Assembly (NCBI GenBank): GCA_941918925.1
Contig: OW799236.1
Coordinates: forward strand, 14,979,474 to 15,043,473
DNA: 64,000 nt
DNA from: Phyto melanocephala
Lineage: Eukaryota; Arthropoda; Insecta; Diptera; Rhinophoridae
Reading direction: 5' to 3'
The translations under genes and the position numbers were made by a program. This document shows positions 9,646 to 21,860 of the stretch, piece by piece (the stretch's first letter is position 1; each line of letters opens with the position of its first letter). The notes below the pieces were generated by a model, which did no database searches, had not been told where the DNA came from, and saw nothing but the letters and a program-made list of their open reading frames with translations.

Positions 9646-12530
9646 GTGCAAAAAAGAAGACGGGAAAAACAGATGTTGGTAAGTTTCGTACTAACTCAAT
9701 GATATGTACATAAAAAACTATGAAATCAATTAATCAATGCTTCAATTTTCAATACAATACTGAGTTAAATAGTTAATATTTACACACCGTTCTGATCAAA
9801 GAGTGCTGCTGATGAAACTGTAGCTGGTTTCGCAAATGAATTCCTTTTAAACTAATATTTAAATTTGAATTGAATTCCTTTTAGCTAGTATTGGATGACT
9901 AACTTTTCCTTGATATTCTGTCATTATCGCATTGAACTTATAGCCTTAAAATTTAAGAATTAAAAAATAATTATTTTTAGTTAATTAAAAAATATAAACA
10001 CAGCAGCTAATCAAAACAAAAAAGTTGATACATAAAACGAATGAATTTAGAAACGTATAAAATGGTGAAAAATTAGTTTAAAACGCATGAACGAATGGTA
10101 TGTAACTTTAGCTTTAATTTTTCATATAAAATTCGTTTATATTTATTGTCAATAGGTACAGATGAGTGCACAAATATCAATACTAAGCGGTAGCACACAA
10201 TAACAGTGTAAGTTAATCTTAATAACTTTTGTGTTCATACATTTTCAATTTTTTTTAAATTTATATAAATAACATCCGGAGAAGTTCAGAATTAAAATTA
10301 AATTGAATTTATTGAAACACTTTCAAAAAGCTTTTAAATTTTAAAGTATTCAAATATTATTGACATCGTAAAGCCTATTAAATGTTTTATCTTGTCACTT
10401 AAACGGCCATCTAACATTGTTGTAAATTCTACATATTAATTTTTGAAAATATTTAATAACAAGCCAAACGTTTATTAATTATTTGGGTTAGTAATAGCAA
10501 ATATTGATTTTCATATTATGGCGGCTATTAATTAAATTAATGAATTAAAATACAAGCATAATGTATACCCTTATGACATACATTTTAGTATGAATTTTCA
10601 TTACAATAGTATCACTATCTCTCAAATAAATCTTTATAACGACATTTTAATTTATTAAGAAATTGAATGGCTAGAGTTTTGTTTGACATTTAATATAATA
10701 TAATAGTACACAAACTACAATGTCGTAAACTGCTGATATTACGGATATAAATATGATTATTTAATTATCCGAAAGCCTCTAAAATGGATGTTAATATTAA
10801 ACACATCGAGCCTTAACCGCCAAAATAACATAAATATATTAATGAACTGCACTTCGTTTTAACAAGTCACAGAACTAATGCATATATGGTAAAAAGCATC
10901 CGCTGTTACATGAGCTAATTCTGTTTGTTGACATGAATTTTTTAAGATATTTTGCATGATGTTGCATTCATTTTTAAGCACATCATTTATGACAAATTAT
11001 TTTGCAGTCATTTAGATTTTTTGCTTTTACACAATTGATTTAGAAGTCTTGCAAATGTAATTCTTTTTTCACTACTTCCAATTTTTTTTGCTGGGTAATT
11101 AAAAAATTTTATCAATGCACCACCTTAGACGTATGATTAATATTAGTCCCATAAAAATTAATTCAATATAAATCATACGCCCTCGTTTTAAAATTAAAAT
11201 AACCTCAAGTAATTTTACACACATTTTAAGCAGCTAATACATGGCATTATTTTTAAGTCTGAGTTGGGTAATTTTCATCTATATGTAATTCGTTATGTCT
11301 TTCTGCCGATTAATGGTTTTCAGCAGCAGAGATTTCTATCAACAGCTGAAGTCAGGTGGCAAAATACAAAACAAAATAATTGAATTAAATTAAAATATTA
11401 TCAGATGACATAGCATATGTGTTTTACAGAAGCAATATTAAAATGCTAACACATGACATGTTTGTATTTAGCAGTGGAAAATTTATCAAGCCAGATGTTA
11501 AAAAGCATGTCGTGTGTAAGCATGCACAAATGAAAGTTTTCAAACTCTTGATCTTGTTACTAAGACAGGTAGAGAGAATATAGGGCTAAAGGGCTAAAAC
11601 ATAATGTTGCTTTTGCAAGTTCCTTTTGTTTATCTCAATTGTACATTTACACAAACACATACGATTTTATGGGCACACAATTTCAAATGTATCAGATTGA
11701 AAGAGAATTCAAGAAAATTTATCAATATCAAATTAACGCATTCAAGAGGTATATTACATAAATCTTATAGAAAATTTTAATTTTTTTGTTAATAATAGAA
11801 AAAGAAAAATTCACTTTAATTAACTTATGTAAGTCGCCATTTCAAATACATCAACTGCAATTCCCACACAATTGTCTAGATTTGTAAAGGCGCAAATAAA
11901 AACACAATAATTTTATTTTATTTTACAACTAATGCTATTAGAGTTGATATAACTAACTAACTATTGTGCTATTAACTTTAACAAAATACAAACAATACAA
12001 TAAGAACTACGTAAAACTGTAATAATGTTGTTAGACATGCCAGCATTTTGCTGTTTATAAAAGAGGGAATAGGACAAGTCAACAATGGAAATTAAGTGGA
12101 ATATTTACAATGTGTTGAAAGATATTGAAGGATGTCTTATAGGACACAGCAGATTATAGATTTCTGTGGTATTTATTAAGAGGGTGTCTGCAAATGAGAT
12201 GTTTTTCGAATTTAAATTATAATAAAATTAATTAATTTAATTTTAAAGAAATTTTCAAACCAAGAGTATGTGTAAAAAGAGTTTTTTGAAACAATCCAGT
12301 ATTTGATATATTTAATTGTTTACCATTTGATTATAAAAATTGTTTTATTATTTGTTATTAAAAAATATAGAAATGCTTTCAAAATACAGCTGAGCAAAGT
12401 TGAAGAATAATAGAATTTTATGATTTAAATCAGCGATCAATTATTTTTTAAGTAAAAGGTATATCGTCGTCATTTTTAAGTCAGAATAACCCTCTCTGCA
12501 GCAATGATTATTTGCTTAGTTTATGGTCAC
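9646..12530. other. Unassigned A/T-rich DNA
   Basis: No coding, RNA or complete repeat feature could be supported over almost 2.9 kb. A block at 10024-10114 (with ATTTAGAAACGTATAAAATG and GAA(C)GAATGGTATGTAACTTT) is shared with 15675-15782. Confidence 0.45.
10024..10114. repeat. Dispersed repeat block shared with 15675-15782
   Basis: Both copies contain 'gataca/gcataaaacg', 'gaatttagaaacgtataaaa', 'tggtgaaaa' and 'gcatgaac(g)gatggtatgtaact', with a 10-15 base length difference. At the second place the block forms one end of a possible inverted-repeat element (14405-15785). Confidence 0.5.
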
Positions 12531-12569
12531 CACCAACAGGGCACTGGTAGATATTTACTTTGAACTGTT

Positions 12570-13130
12570 AGACAGCATTTAATTTGCACTGCGGAAAATA
12601 TTGACCGTGTAAAGCGAAGCTTTTGTAAACAAAAAACAGAAACATTTACCAAAAAGGATTCTGCTCAGAAAGGGATGGCTGGTACGTCACTACGGCACAT
12701 TTTACAAAAAAGATTCTCTGTATGAAAGGTGCAACAAATGCAAAAATTAAAATCTACAGATCATCGAAAACGGCTAATTTTACAGTTAAATTTTACCAAA
12801 AATGTTCTTCACTACCGCGCATTTTAAAAACAGATTCACGTTATAAAAAGTGCAACTGGTGTAAGAATTAAAATCATCATCGAAGACATCTATTTTTGCA
12901 GTTTAATTTAAACAATTGGCCAGAAATTAAATCAACTCTATTGAAAATCTGATTATGAGTGATGAAGCTCATTTTCATTTAATTGACTAAGTTTTTAAGC
13001 AGGACTAAACCTTTTAGGATTCTATAAATCCAAGAACCATTTAACGTCAAGTACACCATATTAGGTATACAATACGGTTTGGCATTTCATCTAATTTTTG
13101 TCTGTGATTTTTTTGCTAAGAACACTGGGT
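12570..13130 (+). pseudogene. Tc1/mariner transposase relic with internal duplication
   Basis: A frame near 12585 reads AENIDRVKRSF..., then GMAGTSLRHIL near 12675. This matches the second helix-turn-helix region of mariner-like transposases (ENIxRVRxSF...RSVRRIL). Near 12950 the first catalytic aspartate motif survives as IMSDEAHFHLI, followed by faint homology to the VTVW...GGIIGPYFF region to about 13130. Stops and frameshifts are frequent. A segment of about 120 bases (around 12685-12785 and 12800-12900) is present twice, starting 'cgtcactacggcacatttta' and 'ttcactaccgcgcatttta'. No terminal repeats were found. Confidence 0.6.
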
Positions 13131-14404
13131 GTATAAAAAATGCACTACAAGTGCAGAATTATAGTCTTGAAACTAAAAAGCCTTTATAAACAAATAAGAA
13201 ATAATTACAAAAAATTTTAAATTTGTTAACAAACATTTTTTTCCGTGTACATGTAACACCCTTTAGATATACCTTTTACAAACAGGCAAAAACAGCTTAA
13301 GAAAAAAATTATAATAATAAAAAAAATTATTTAATTAAAATAATTTCTCTCTATTGATTTTTCTAACTTGTCATAACTCTGCTGTATTTAAAATGCCCTC
13401 AGCTTTTCATTCGCAACCACTTACTCACACGCACTCACCTAAATGCATAACAAAACTGGTATTCAATGCAAGAATTCAAACAAACACTTACAATACACGC
13501 ATATAAGCATGAAAACATGCAAGCAGTACCTTTAAAACTGTCATACGAATGCACATACTTAAGCAGCCGTCATCATAAATTCATTTACAGGCGCACACTT
13601 TTACAAACTTTTATTTTGTCTTGTTCAGTGCTTGTAGCTTGCATGCAAGTGTAGGTGATGACTCTGCTGTTATATGTAACAATTTTCTAGCTTGTTTTTC
13701 TAACTGACAACTCGTGACTTTGAGTTAATTTTAAAGAAGTGGATTTTTGTGTTTTATACCAACGTTATGTTGTTTCAGTTTTTTCGGTGTTAAGCCTTTG
13801 AAATGCTTTTGTTGTGAGAAATTGTTAACGGAAATTCAATATTATTTCAATTTGAAAAAAAAACAATTTATATTTTATTTAATAATTTAATTTTTAGGAA
13901 ATAATTTTTGAGATCAATGAAAATAACCAACTTACTCGGAGTATAGTTTAAAATTTTATCGAAGTGGTTAGGTTATTTAGGTAAGGCATAAATTGTCCCT
14001 TGGGGTGAGTCACCCTAAATATTTAAAAGTACGAAAAAGAGATGTTGACCGATACTCAGACGTTTATTTCTGCATTGGCTGGACTATAAATTGTGTACAA
14101 TTTAAAGAAAAATACTAAAAACTATATCGATGCAAGTATTTTATTAAAAAAAGTGGGCATTAAAGTAGGCATCTTAGTTATATTATGTGACAATTTCATC
14201 AAGATCGGTCCAGCAGTCTGGCCTATCTGAGGGGGCGTGAAAAAAGGAGTGGCGTTGAGGAGTATAAAAAATAGATGTTGACCGGTTCTCAGAAGTACTC
14301 GATATGCACACAAAATTTTATGGAAATCAATCAAGCCATTTTGGAGGAGTTTAATCACAATTCAAAAAATAAATTAAAAATTACATTTTATTCTGTTAAG
14401 AATA
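13131..14404. other. Unassigned DNA
   Basis: No gene or repeat boundary supported. The open stretches at 13466-13654 (plus) and 14122-14358 (minus) show no domain. Confidence 0.4.
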
Positions 14405-15785
14405 AGTTACGTTAGGTTAAGTTACATACCATGTGTTCTATCCGTTGTTCGGTTTTATGCATCTGTCAAAAAGTAGAATCAGTGTAATTGTATGTGACAG
14501 TTACACGGCAAAACGCAAAGAATGCATATAAGTATCAACGCAGCAAAGTAGGTTTACTTTCTAACTTTTGTATCCGTCGCAGAAAAGGTGAAAAAGTGTC
14601 AGCTGTTGTTGATTGCCATGGATGACAAATAATATTTTTTTTTTCAATGTTATCGATACATCTGTTTGTGTGGTGGATTTATTTTTTTTCTATTTTTTTG
14701 TGTTAAAAAATGTTTTTAATAAAAGAACAAGTAACAGTGCTATATTCGGCCGTGCCGAATCTTATATACCCTTCACAACGTGTAGTCATGCAATAACAAT
14801 TGTTTGTATCACCATTCATCCCATATAAAATACGTGCATACGTACACGTTAGAATAAATGTGGCATCGAATCCCAGCTGAGCCAAAAAAATTTTATTTTA
14901 TTTTATTTAATATATTATTTATATTTTATTATTTTTTTTATATTTTTTTTAAATTTTTTTTAAATTTTTTTAAAAAATTTTTTTAGAAAAATTTTTAAAA
15001 AATTTTTTAAAATTTTTTTTTAAAATTTTTTAAAATTTTTTTTTAAAATTTTTTAAAATTTTTTTTTGTAGTTTTTTTTTATTATTTTTTTCTTATTTTT
15101 AATATTTTTTTTTTTTGTAATTTTTTTTTGTTTGGTATGTTTTTTACATGTATGTATGTATGTATGTTGTTGTTGTAATTGTGAAAAAAAACGAGGTGGT
15201 CGTGGTTTTTTGCTCATATCTCAGAAAGTTATGGGGCGATTGTGCTGAATTTCAATAGCGATTCATTCCTGGATATTTCCAAGAGATTGATACCATATAC
15301 AGATCTGAGGAACATATAGTTGCTTCTAAAAGTTGATTTCAACCAACACACGGACAGACGGGCAGACGGACAGACGGACAGACGGTCAGGGCTTAATCGA
15401 CTCCTCTATTCATAAGCTTTCAGAAAATATATACTTTATGGGGTCGGAAATGAAAATTGTAGAAATTACAAACGGAATGACAAAGCTATATGTCATCTCT
15501 GTTTGTTTATCATTAAAAGAAAACAAGTGCAATTGATGAGAAGCTTATTGATACTCATGTTCTTTTCGAGCTTTTTGTAGGCCCTTGTAGCACAAATTAT
15601 CATGTAGAAAAACTCAATAAAATCCATAAATTCCCTTAAAATGTCAATTTCACTTTCCATTTTGGCAAAATTGTTGATGCATAAAACGCATTGCGTGTAA
15701 CTTGAATTTAGAAACGTATAAAATGGTGAAAAGTATCAAACGCAACAACGCATGAACGGATGGTATGTAACTCCAGCTTTAGTCA
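14405..15785. mobile_element. Possible inverted-repeat element hosting a DINE copy
   Basis: AGTTACATACCAT near 14422 faces ATGGTATGTAACT near 15765, and further blocks (CCGTTG/CCGTTC, TTTTATGCATC, GTTACACG) occur on both sides in inverted orientation but with rearranged spacing. The right arm is the block also seen at 10024-10114. The DINE copy at 14726-15510 would then be a later insertion. Ends and target duplication are not resolved. Confidence 0.3.
14726..15510 (-). mobile_element. DINE-1/mini-me-like element
   Basis: On the minus strand this copy runs from a partial 5' side to a complete 3' end. Its 3' end is a perfect stem-loop (arms TTCGGC and GCCGAA, at 14745-14759) about 18 bases before the terminal CTTGTT. 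It contains the subterminal repeat TATACCCTTCAC (near 14764), a long A/T-only tract (14888-15140), a TATG-type repeat, the (GTCY)n block at 15354-15390 and the core CCCCATAAAGTATATATTTT near 15440. The 5' terminal hairpin is missing after 15510. Such elements are non-coding; peptides beginning MAQLGFDATF in several copies are chance frames. Confidence 0.75.
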
Positions 15786-15947
15786 TTTGTGAGAAATTCA
15801 GCTTTTGTTACTTTCAGGTGTGATTCTTTGTAAAAACTTTGCTTTGTTTTGCTAAAAAAGAATAAATAAAATTTTAATATTTCAGATTAATAATCTTTTT
15901 TCAAAGTTCTAGCTTCACAATCATAGAAAGTACAAAAAGTACCAAAA

Positions 15948-16135
15948 AGCAAGTAAAAGCGCTATATTCGGACGTGTAGTCATGCAATAACAGTAGTTTG
16001 TATCACCATCCCATATGAAATACGTACATACATATAAAACACATACAAATATAAAAACATCCCATTGTAAAATTATAAATTTACGTATGTATGTTAAAAA
16101 AAAAAAATAAAAAAAAAAAATTAAAAAAAAAAATT
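15948..16135 (-). mobile_element. DINE-like 3' fragment
   Basis: It holds the 3' end motif (GCTATATTCGG, partly deleted stem-loop), the GTAGTCATGCAATAACAG block, and the block before the A/T tract. It then runs into poly-A-type sequence and abuts the next copy. It has a 20-odd base deletion covering the hairpin and the TATACCCTTCAC motif. Confidence 0.65.
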
Positions 16136-16154
16136 TAAAAAAAAATTAAAAAAA

Positions 16155-16932
16155 AACAAGTAAGAGTGCTATATTCGGCCATGCCGAATCTTATATACCC
16201 TTCACAACGTGTAGTCATGCAATAACAGTTGCTTGTATCACCATTCATCCCATATGAAATACGTACACGTATGTATGTTAAAAAAACGAAAAAAAAAAAT
16301 TTAAAAAAAAAAATTAAAAAAAAAAATTATTATATATATAATATACATATATAAAACAAAAAAAAATAAAAAAAAAAAATAAAAAAAAAAATAAAAAAAA
16401 TTAAAAAAAAAAATAATAAAAATATAAATAATATATTAAATAAAAAATAAAAAAAAAATAAAAAAAAAAAATTAAAAAAAAATATTTAAAAAAATTAAAA
16501 AAAAATTTTTTTTGGCTCAGTTGGGATTCGATGCCACGTTTTCTCTAACCAGTATACACGTTTGTATGTATGTATGTTGTTGTTGTAATGTTGTTTTTGT
16601 GAAGAAAAAATCGAGGTGGTCGTGGGTTTTTGCTCATATCTCAGTTGTTTATGTACCGATGTTTCTGATTTTCAATACCGATCTACTCCCGAATATTTCT
16701 GATATTTTAATACCTTACCCGGGTCCAACCTATGTCGGGGGGCTTCAAAAAGTTGATTTCAACATACACACGGACAGACGGTCAGACGGACAGACTGACA
16801 GGGCTTAATCGACTCCCCTATTCATAAGCTTTCAGAAAATATATACTTTATGGGGTCGGAAATGAAAATTGTAGAAATTTCACACGGAATGACAAACCTA
16901 TATATACCCTTTTTCACTGTGTGAAGGGTATA
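16155..16932 (-). mobile_element. DINE-1/mini-me-like element, complete
   Basis: Both ends are present: the AACAAGTAAGAGTGCTATAT stem-loop end on the left and a TATACCCTT...GAAGGGTATA hairpin end on the right. Between lie a long A-rich tract (16273-16505), a conserved TGGCTCAGTTGGGATTCGATG block at 16512, a GTATGTATG proto-microsatellite, the (GTCY)n block at 16775-16800 and the conserved core at 16845-16865. It is of the subtype with GCTTCAAAAAGTTGATTTC. Confidence 0.8.
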
Positions 16933-17112
16933 AAAATTAAAAAAAATTTTTTTTAAAAATAATTAAAATATATATAATAAATATAAAACAAAAGAAAAAT
17001 ATTTAAAAAAAAAATTAAAAAAAAAAAATAATAAAAATATAAATAATATATAAAATAAAAGATAAAAAAAAAATAAAAAAAAAAATAAAAAAAAAAATAA
17101 AAACAAATTTTT

Positions 17113-17510
17113 TTTGCCTCAGCTGGGATTCGATGCCACGTTTTCTCTAACCACGTTTGTATGTATGTATGTTGTTGTTGTAATGTTGTTTTTGTAAAAA
17201 TAAATCGAGGTGGTCGTGGGTTTTTGCTCATATCTCAGTTATTTATGTACCGATGTTTCTGATTTTCAATACCGATCTACTCCCGAATCTTTCTGATATT
17301 TTAATACCTCACCCGAGTCCAAGCGATGTCGGGGGGCTTCAAAAAGTTGATTTCAACATACACACGGACAGACTGACAGGGCTTAATCGACTCCCCTATT
17401 CATAAGCTTTCAGAAAATATATACTTTATGGGGTCGGAAATCAAAATTGTAGAAATTTCACACGAAATGACAAACCTATATATACCCTTTTTCACTGTGT
17501 GAAGGGTATA
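17113..17510 (-). mobile_element. DINE-like 5' half
   Basis: A near-duplicate of the right half of the preceding copy, from the CTCAGCTGGGATTCGATG block to the GAAGGGTATA hairpin end, with a short deletion in the (GTCY)n region. The DNA between the two copies (16933-17112) is A/T-only low-complexity sequence resembling the internal tract, so this may be a duplication rather than an independent insertion. Confidence 0.7.
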
Positions 17511-17514
17511 ATTA

Positions 17515-18639
17515 GGCGTTTAATATATTTTCAATCTCAACTGGGATAGTCCCTAAATTCAGAAATCTAGATCCATAAATACAGATAAAACAAAAAGTGC
17601 TAAAAAGTAGGTAAAAGTAACTTTTGGGTTGCCCATATCGTTTGCAAGCTGAACTTGAATCAAAAGTACAAAATTTCATTTGGTCTATCTATTAAATCTA
17701 GGGTTGCATTTATTTCTAGATTTTAGTAAAATAAAAAGTTAGCTTATTTTTATTTTTGAGGTTCTTATATTTTAGTTAGTCTTAATCTTATAAAGCTTTT
17801 CTAAAAAATATTTTTTTGGTTTTTTTTTCCTATGATTGTTGAAACTAAACAATATTCCTTTTGCTGTTACATTAGCATTCGTTAGATTTGTTTTTCTTAA
17901 AAATTAACAAAAACTGCTTACGAAAATCAGAGTGACTTATAAAATGCATAATAAAATGTAATTCTATATACTGGTACATATGTACGTACACGTACAATGC
18001 AACATTTCAAAAGTGTGTTACACTGATAAATCGCTGACAACCCAGAGAAAAATGACAAACAATGAAGGAAGATTCTCTTAAACACCTACAAACATGCACT
18101 CATCTTTTACATAAACAAAATTATTATGACGACAAGATGCGTTAATATTTTAGGGTACAAAAAGAGGTTGCAACAACAATAGCTATTGTTTATCATAGTT
18201 GATGATAGTAATGGCAACATCATGTATAAAAAAAATTGTCATAGAAAAACACGTTGTAACGCTGTAAATATTCTGTTCTTGCGCAATTTAATAAATTCTA
18301 TGACATAATAGATATAAAAGACTTTAACGGTATAGTCTAGTGTACATTCTCGTCAATAATCCAGTTTTTGATCTAGACATTCCTGTAATTTAGATTTAAT
18401 TTTTAGAGTCTAGCCTAAATTATAGTTTTATATTTGGTGAAGTGTGTGTTAAGGTGCGTTGATCTTTAGAAAAAAATAAGTTGTGCAAGTTAGCGCGTAG
18501 GATCTAAGATATTTTTGCACTTGAATACACGTAGTAGTTTAATATCTTACATTTAAACTAAGCATAATGTTGTTACTAGTGAATAAAAATAAATGATTTA
18601 AAGGCCTTACGAGTAGCCTTTTAACACTTAAAAGAATAG
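17515..18639. other. Unassigned DNA
   Basis: No coding or RNA gene recognised in this 1.1 kb. Confidence 0.4.
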
Positions 18640-19260
18640 CATATTTGAGGAAGAAGGATGCGAGATACTAAAAGTAATATCTAGAGTTGGACCATCTTTT
18701 GAAAAATAGCTTCAGTTTTTAATGAAGCTATAGTAAAGCAAATAACAATGTTTTGCAATATGTCATGATCGGACTTAAAATGGCGTTATAAATCATACAA
18801 AATGGCGGTATTTGGGGTGTGACAAAAAACAAAAATTTTAAAATTTAACTGAACTGTATAAGTAGGATTTTTTATCGCTCAAAGAGTTGTCCATTAGAGA
18901 AGAGTGTATGTAAAATATCAGAAGTAATTTTTAGAATTTAGCATCTAAGAAAAAAACAATATGGAAGGTGTAGGAAAGTTATTAATAAATGCATTCAGAC
19001 CGATCGGAATAGGTCTAAAAATGATGACGCAATATAAAAAAAAAAAAATTAAATCAGCTGTATCTTAAGCCGTGCAGAATTTTGTTTTGTAGTTTTAAAA
19101 ATGTCATTAAAAAATATGACACGACATTTTAATCGGCGCAGCAATATAAATACAAAAAAGTAAATCCGATTTATTTTAAAGCGTGACAAAAAATTTGTTT
19201 GTAGTTTACAAATCGTCATTAAAATATCTCTCACCCTAGGTGGTTACTGGCACAACTTTT
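18640..19260. repeat. Diverged relative of the 52.7-53.2 kb foldback repeat
   Basis: Blocks such as 'ggggtgtgacaaaaaac', 'aaagcgtgacaaaaaatttg', 'cattaaaatatctctcaccc' followed by 'taggtggttactggcacaac' correspond to parts of the foldback at 52690-53190 ('ggggcgtgacaaaaaaattt', 'gacatatctttggctctagg', 'ggttgattggcacaattttt'). The unit appears at least twice in this stretch. It is old and non-coding. Confidence 0.45.
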
Positions 19261-19483
19261 ATTCGACTCTGTCTAGTGTATGGATAGTACATGACTCAAA
19301 TCTTTACTAAACAATTTTATCTATATATGAGTTCAGAAAATAGTCCACAATTTATTTCACATTATATTCTAGTGTTTTTTTCCAAAATATTTTCTAGTTT
19401 TTAGCCTGAAAGGTTTAAGAAAACATGGTCATGCTTAATTTCTTATAGAAAAATTTTGAAGTGCAACAACACTGTCTAAAATA

Positions 19484-19730
19484 AACAAGTAAGAGCACTA
19501 TATTCGGCTGTGTCAAATATTTGTAGAAAAAGTAATTTTTGTTTAGAAAAAAAAATGAAAAAATATCTTCCCCCAGTTGTTTTATGCTGGAGTTTATCAG
19601 GCTTTCAACAGACCGACAAACAGACAGACGGACGTACATATATGCTTTATTGCGTCTTAAATTATTTTTTTGATGTGTTACAAACGGAATGACAAACACC
19701 ATTTTGTTGGTGGTTGGGTATAAAAAAATG
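19484..19730 (-). mobile_element. Short diverged DINE-like copy
   Basis: It starts AACAAGTAAGAGCACTATATTC, has a reduced (GTCY)n block (19610-19632), a tatatgctttattgcgtc remnant of the core and the ACAAACGGAATGACAAAC motif. It ends in GGTTGGGTATAA. The middle is largely deleted. Confidence 0.6.
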
Positions 19731-19753
19731 TGTGTTAAGAAGGTGGCTAATAA

Positions 19754-21399
19754 CAGCGTTGTCAACTTTAAAATTTCAAAAAGTACCTTAACCGATAAAA
19801 AGCATAGTTTTAAAGAGAAATCACTGTGTTTAAAATTGTTTACTTTTAGTTCTATTTATTTCATCAAATTGTTAATTTCTATATAAATATATAATAGGTT
19901 CCCATCGTCTCTAATTGAAGCATAATCAGTTAATTTAAAAAAAATGTTATTTTAAATAATAAATTTTGAAATACTGTGGCAACTTTATCTTCACCAGTCA
20001 TTGCCAATATAATCACTATTTTACTGGAAAGTTGACACTGGAAAGTTGAAACTAGAGTTTTATTGCTATCGATAACTAACATATATTATATAGCCAAAAC
20101 ACTCTTTAAGTTATAAATAATATATTATGCTACCAATATAAAAATTACTATTAATGTAAATATTTACTCCATCAGAGTGTCAATTGTTGCTCTGAAGGAT
20201 TTTAAAATGAAAAGTTTTTGCATATCAATTTCTGTTTCTTTATTTTAATTTTTTTTATATATCTCCATACAAGTACGTTTTATATTTAAATGTAATTTTT
20301 TATGTATTCAATAGGTTTGATCAAGAACGTGGCACAATAAGTTTAACGTTGTTGTCACGAGAATATAATTTTATAAAAACTAGTCGCTTTATGTCTCTTA
20401 AATCAAACAGAATATCATGAAAACAGTAGGTCTGTCTGCGTACTTTTCCAGTAGCAAATACTCAGTAAATTTGTTTGGGAGAGTAAGACCAATTTTACTC
20501 TGGCGGCTAAAAATATATCAAAAAGTACTCAGACAGTATCCAGTAAAATTTTGCAAGAAAACAGCTGATCGGTGTGTAAACAATTGAAATTACAAAGCAA
20601 AAGAGTTTTAGCATATGTGTACGCGAAAGTGAATTCTCGCGGTAAATTAAAAAATGCTCTGCCATCTCCAATCCACTTACATTACGGTCACACTGTATAT
20701 CTGGACGTTTCAAGCATGAAGTAAAATGTTGTTTATTATAATATTTTATAAACGTTAAAAATCAGCACAATTCTAACTACTTACCTCTGCCATTGTTAAA
20801 TTTCAATTTTTATTTTCGTTTCACAAAAATTTTTTCATAATTAGTAAATAAAAACAGCTGTTCAAACTAGTTGCAAAATCTTGCAAGAAGAAATTTCTCC
20901 AACAACATTTTGCAAGTTCTCAACTTCCAAATGTCAAAAAATTTTCTTTTTTGCTCTCTTGCTGCAAGAGATTTTCAGTACGCAGACAACATTTTGCAAG
21001 ATTTGGTAACATTTTGCATAAAATGATGCAAAATATGTGTACGCAGACAGACCTAGTATTAGAATTAAGTTACAAAAAATAACGTCAAATTTATAATCCA
21101 CTCATAACATTGTGTACTATTAATCCTTATCATTTTCCTAATTTATTATTTTTTATTTTGATATATTTATAAATTTTTATCATTTGACAATGAGTAAATG
21201 ATTTTTAGTTTTGTATCTTAAGTTACCCTTGCAAAAATTGTTTTCAATTAAAAAAAATTTTGTTCGAAATTAAGTATATGGTGTCACCGAAGAAAAAAGA
21301 AAATCACAAAAAATTAAAAAAACGCTGCGAAAATTTTCCGCTACAAAAATTTGAAAAAACGCTAAAAAAAATACTAAAATCACCGAGTTGAGAAGACTG
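19754..21399. mobile_element. Old hAT-like element, hosting another element
   Basis: Its left end CAGCGTTGTCAACTTTAAAA equals that of the better preserved copy at 55253-56803, and homology to that copy continues through most of its length (for example 'tcagagtgtcaatt', 'attttaaaatgaaaagt', 'aattgttttcaattaaaaaa', 'ggtgtcaccgaa'). The right end is decayed (GAGTTGAGAAGACTG). Flanks are 'gctaataa' and 'gataatag', at best a degraded 8-bp duplication. It is interrupted by the TA-flanked element at 20429-21053. No coding capacity. Confidence 0.65.
20429..21053. mobile_element. 625-bp TA-flanked element with 15-bp terminal inverted repeats
   Basis: The ends are GGTCTGTCTGCGTAC and its perfect reverse complement, flanked on both sides by TA. 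The related hAT-like copy at 55253-56803 lacks this segment and has a single TA at the matching place (CCAGTATCGG), so TA is the likely duplicated target. Internal copies of GTCTGCGTAC occur near 20976. The interior repeats TTGCAAG/CTTGCAAAA motifs. It is non-coding. A TA target suggests the Tc1/mariner class, but the termini do not resemble a family I know. Confidence 0.7.
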
Positions 21400-21664
21400 G
21401 ATAATAGTAAACCTGTATTTTTGTTTTGTTGTCTTTTTCTTGTTTGTAATTTTAGCTGTTTTTATGTTTATTAAAATTTTTTTTACGCAACAATAACAAC
21501 TGTTGCAGTTTGCAACTCAACCCACATACACTAGGAGAAACAGTGATGCCGGAGTACTGATATAATTTTAGGCAGACAGAGGATGTTTGAAAATATTAAA
21601 GTGATTTTAATATAAGAATATATAGTTTTTTTATAAGACATAAATATTACACAAGCATGGTTGT

Positions 21665-21860
21665 AAGAGAGAAATGCACTGGCATAACTATACATTTTTT
21701 CTGGGGTGCCAAAGGCTTGAAACATTTTTTTTGTTGGCTTAAATCTTAAGCTGAGTTAATTTTATGTGTATATAGCTTTTGTTCAAATTCTGAGGGGTCA
21801 AAAAGTATTCTGGGGGTGGGGGATTTGCACCAGTATAATGATCTAGTTACACCCTTGGAG
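21665..21860. repeat. Short dispersed repeat with GTAACTA-type ends
   Basis: CACTGGCATAACTATACAT at the left faces GATCTAGTTACACCCTTGG at the right as an imperfect inverted pair. Between them are 'tctggggtgcc' and 'attctgggggtgggg'. Similar blocks ('ctggggggtcttcaaaaa', 'attctggggttgg', 'tatagttacgccaatgg') recur at 62590-62727. Confidence 0.4.

Noticed and set aside
16512..16808. Open frame beginning MAQLGFDATF, repeated with small changes at 32907, 33891, 34508 (minus) and others
   Set aside because: It is a chance frame across the conserved DINE block, the GTAT repeat and the (GTCY)n block. Frames differ in length and continuation between copies, so no protein is conserved.
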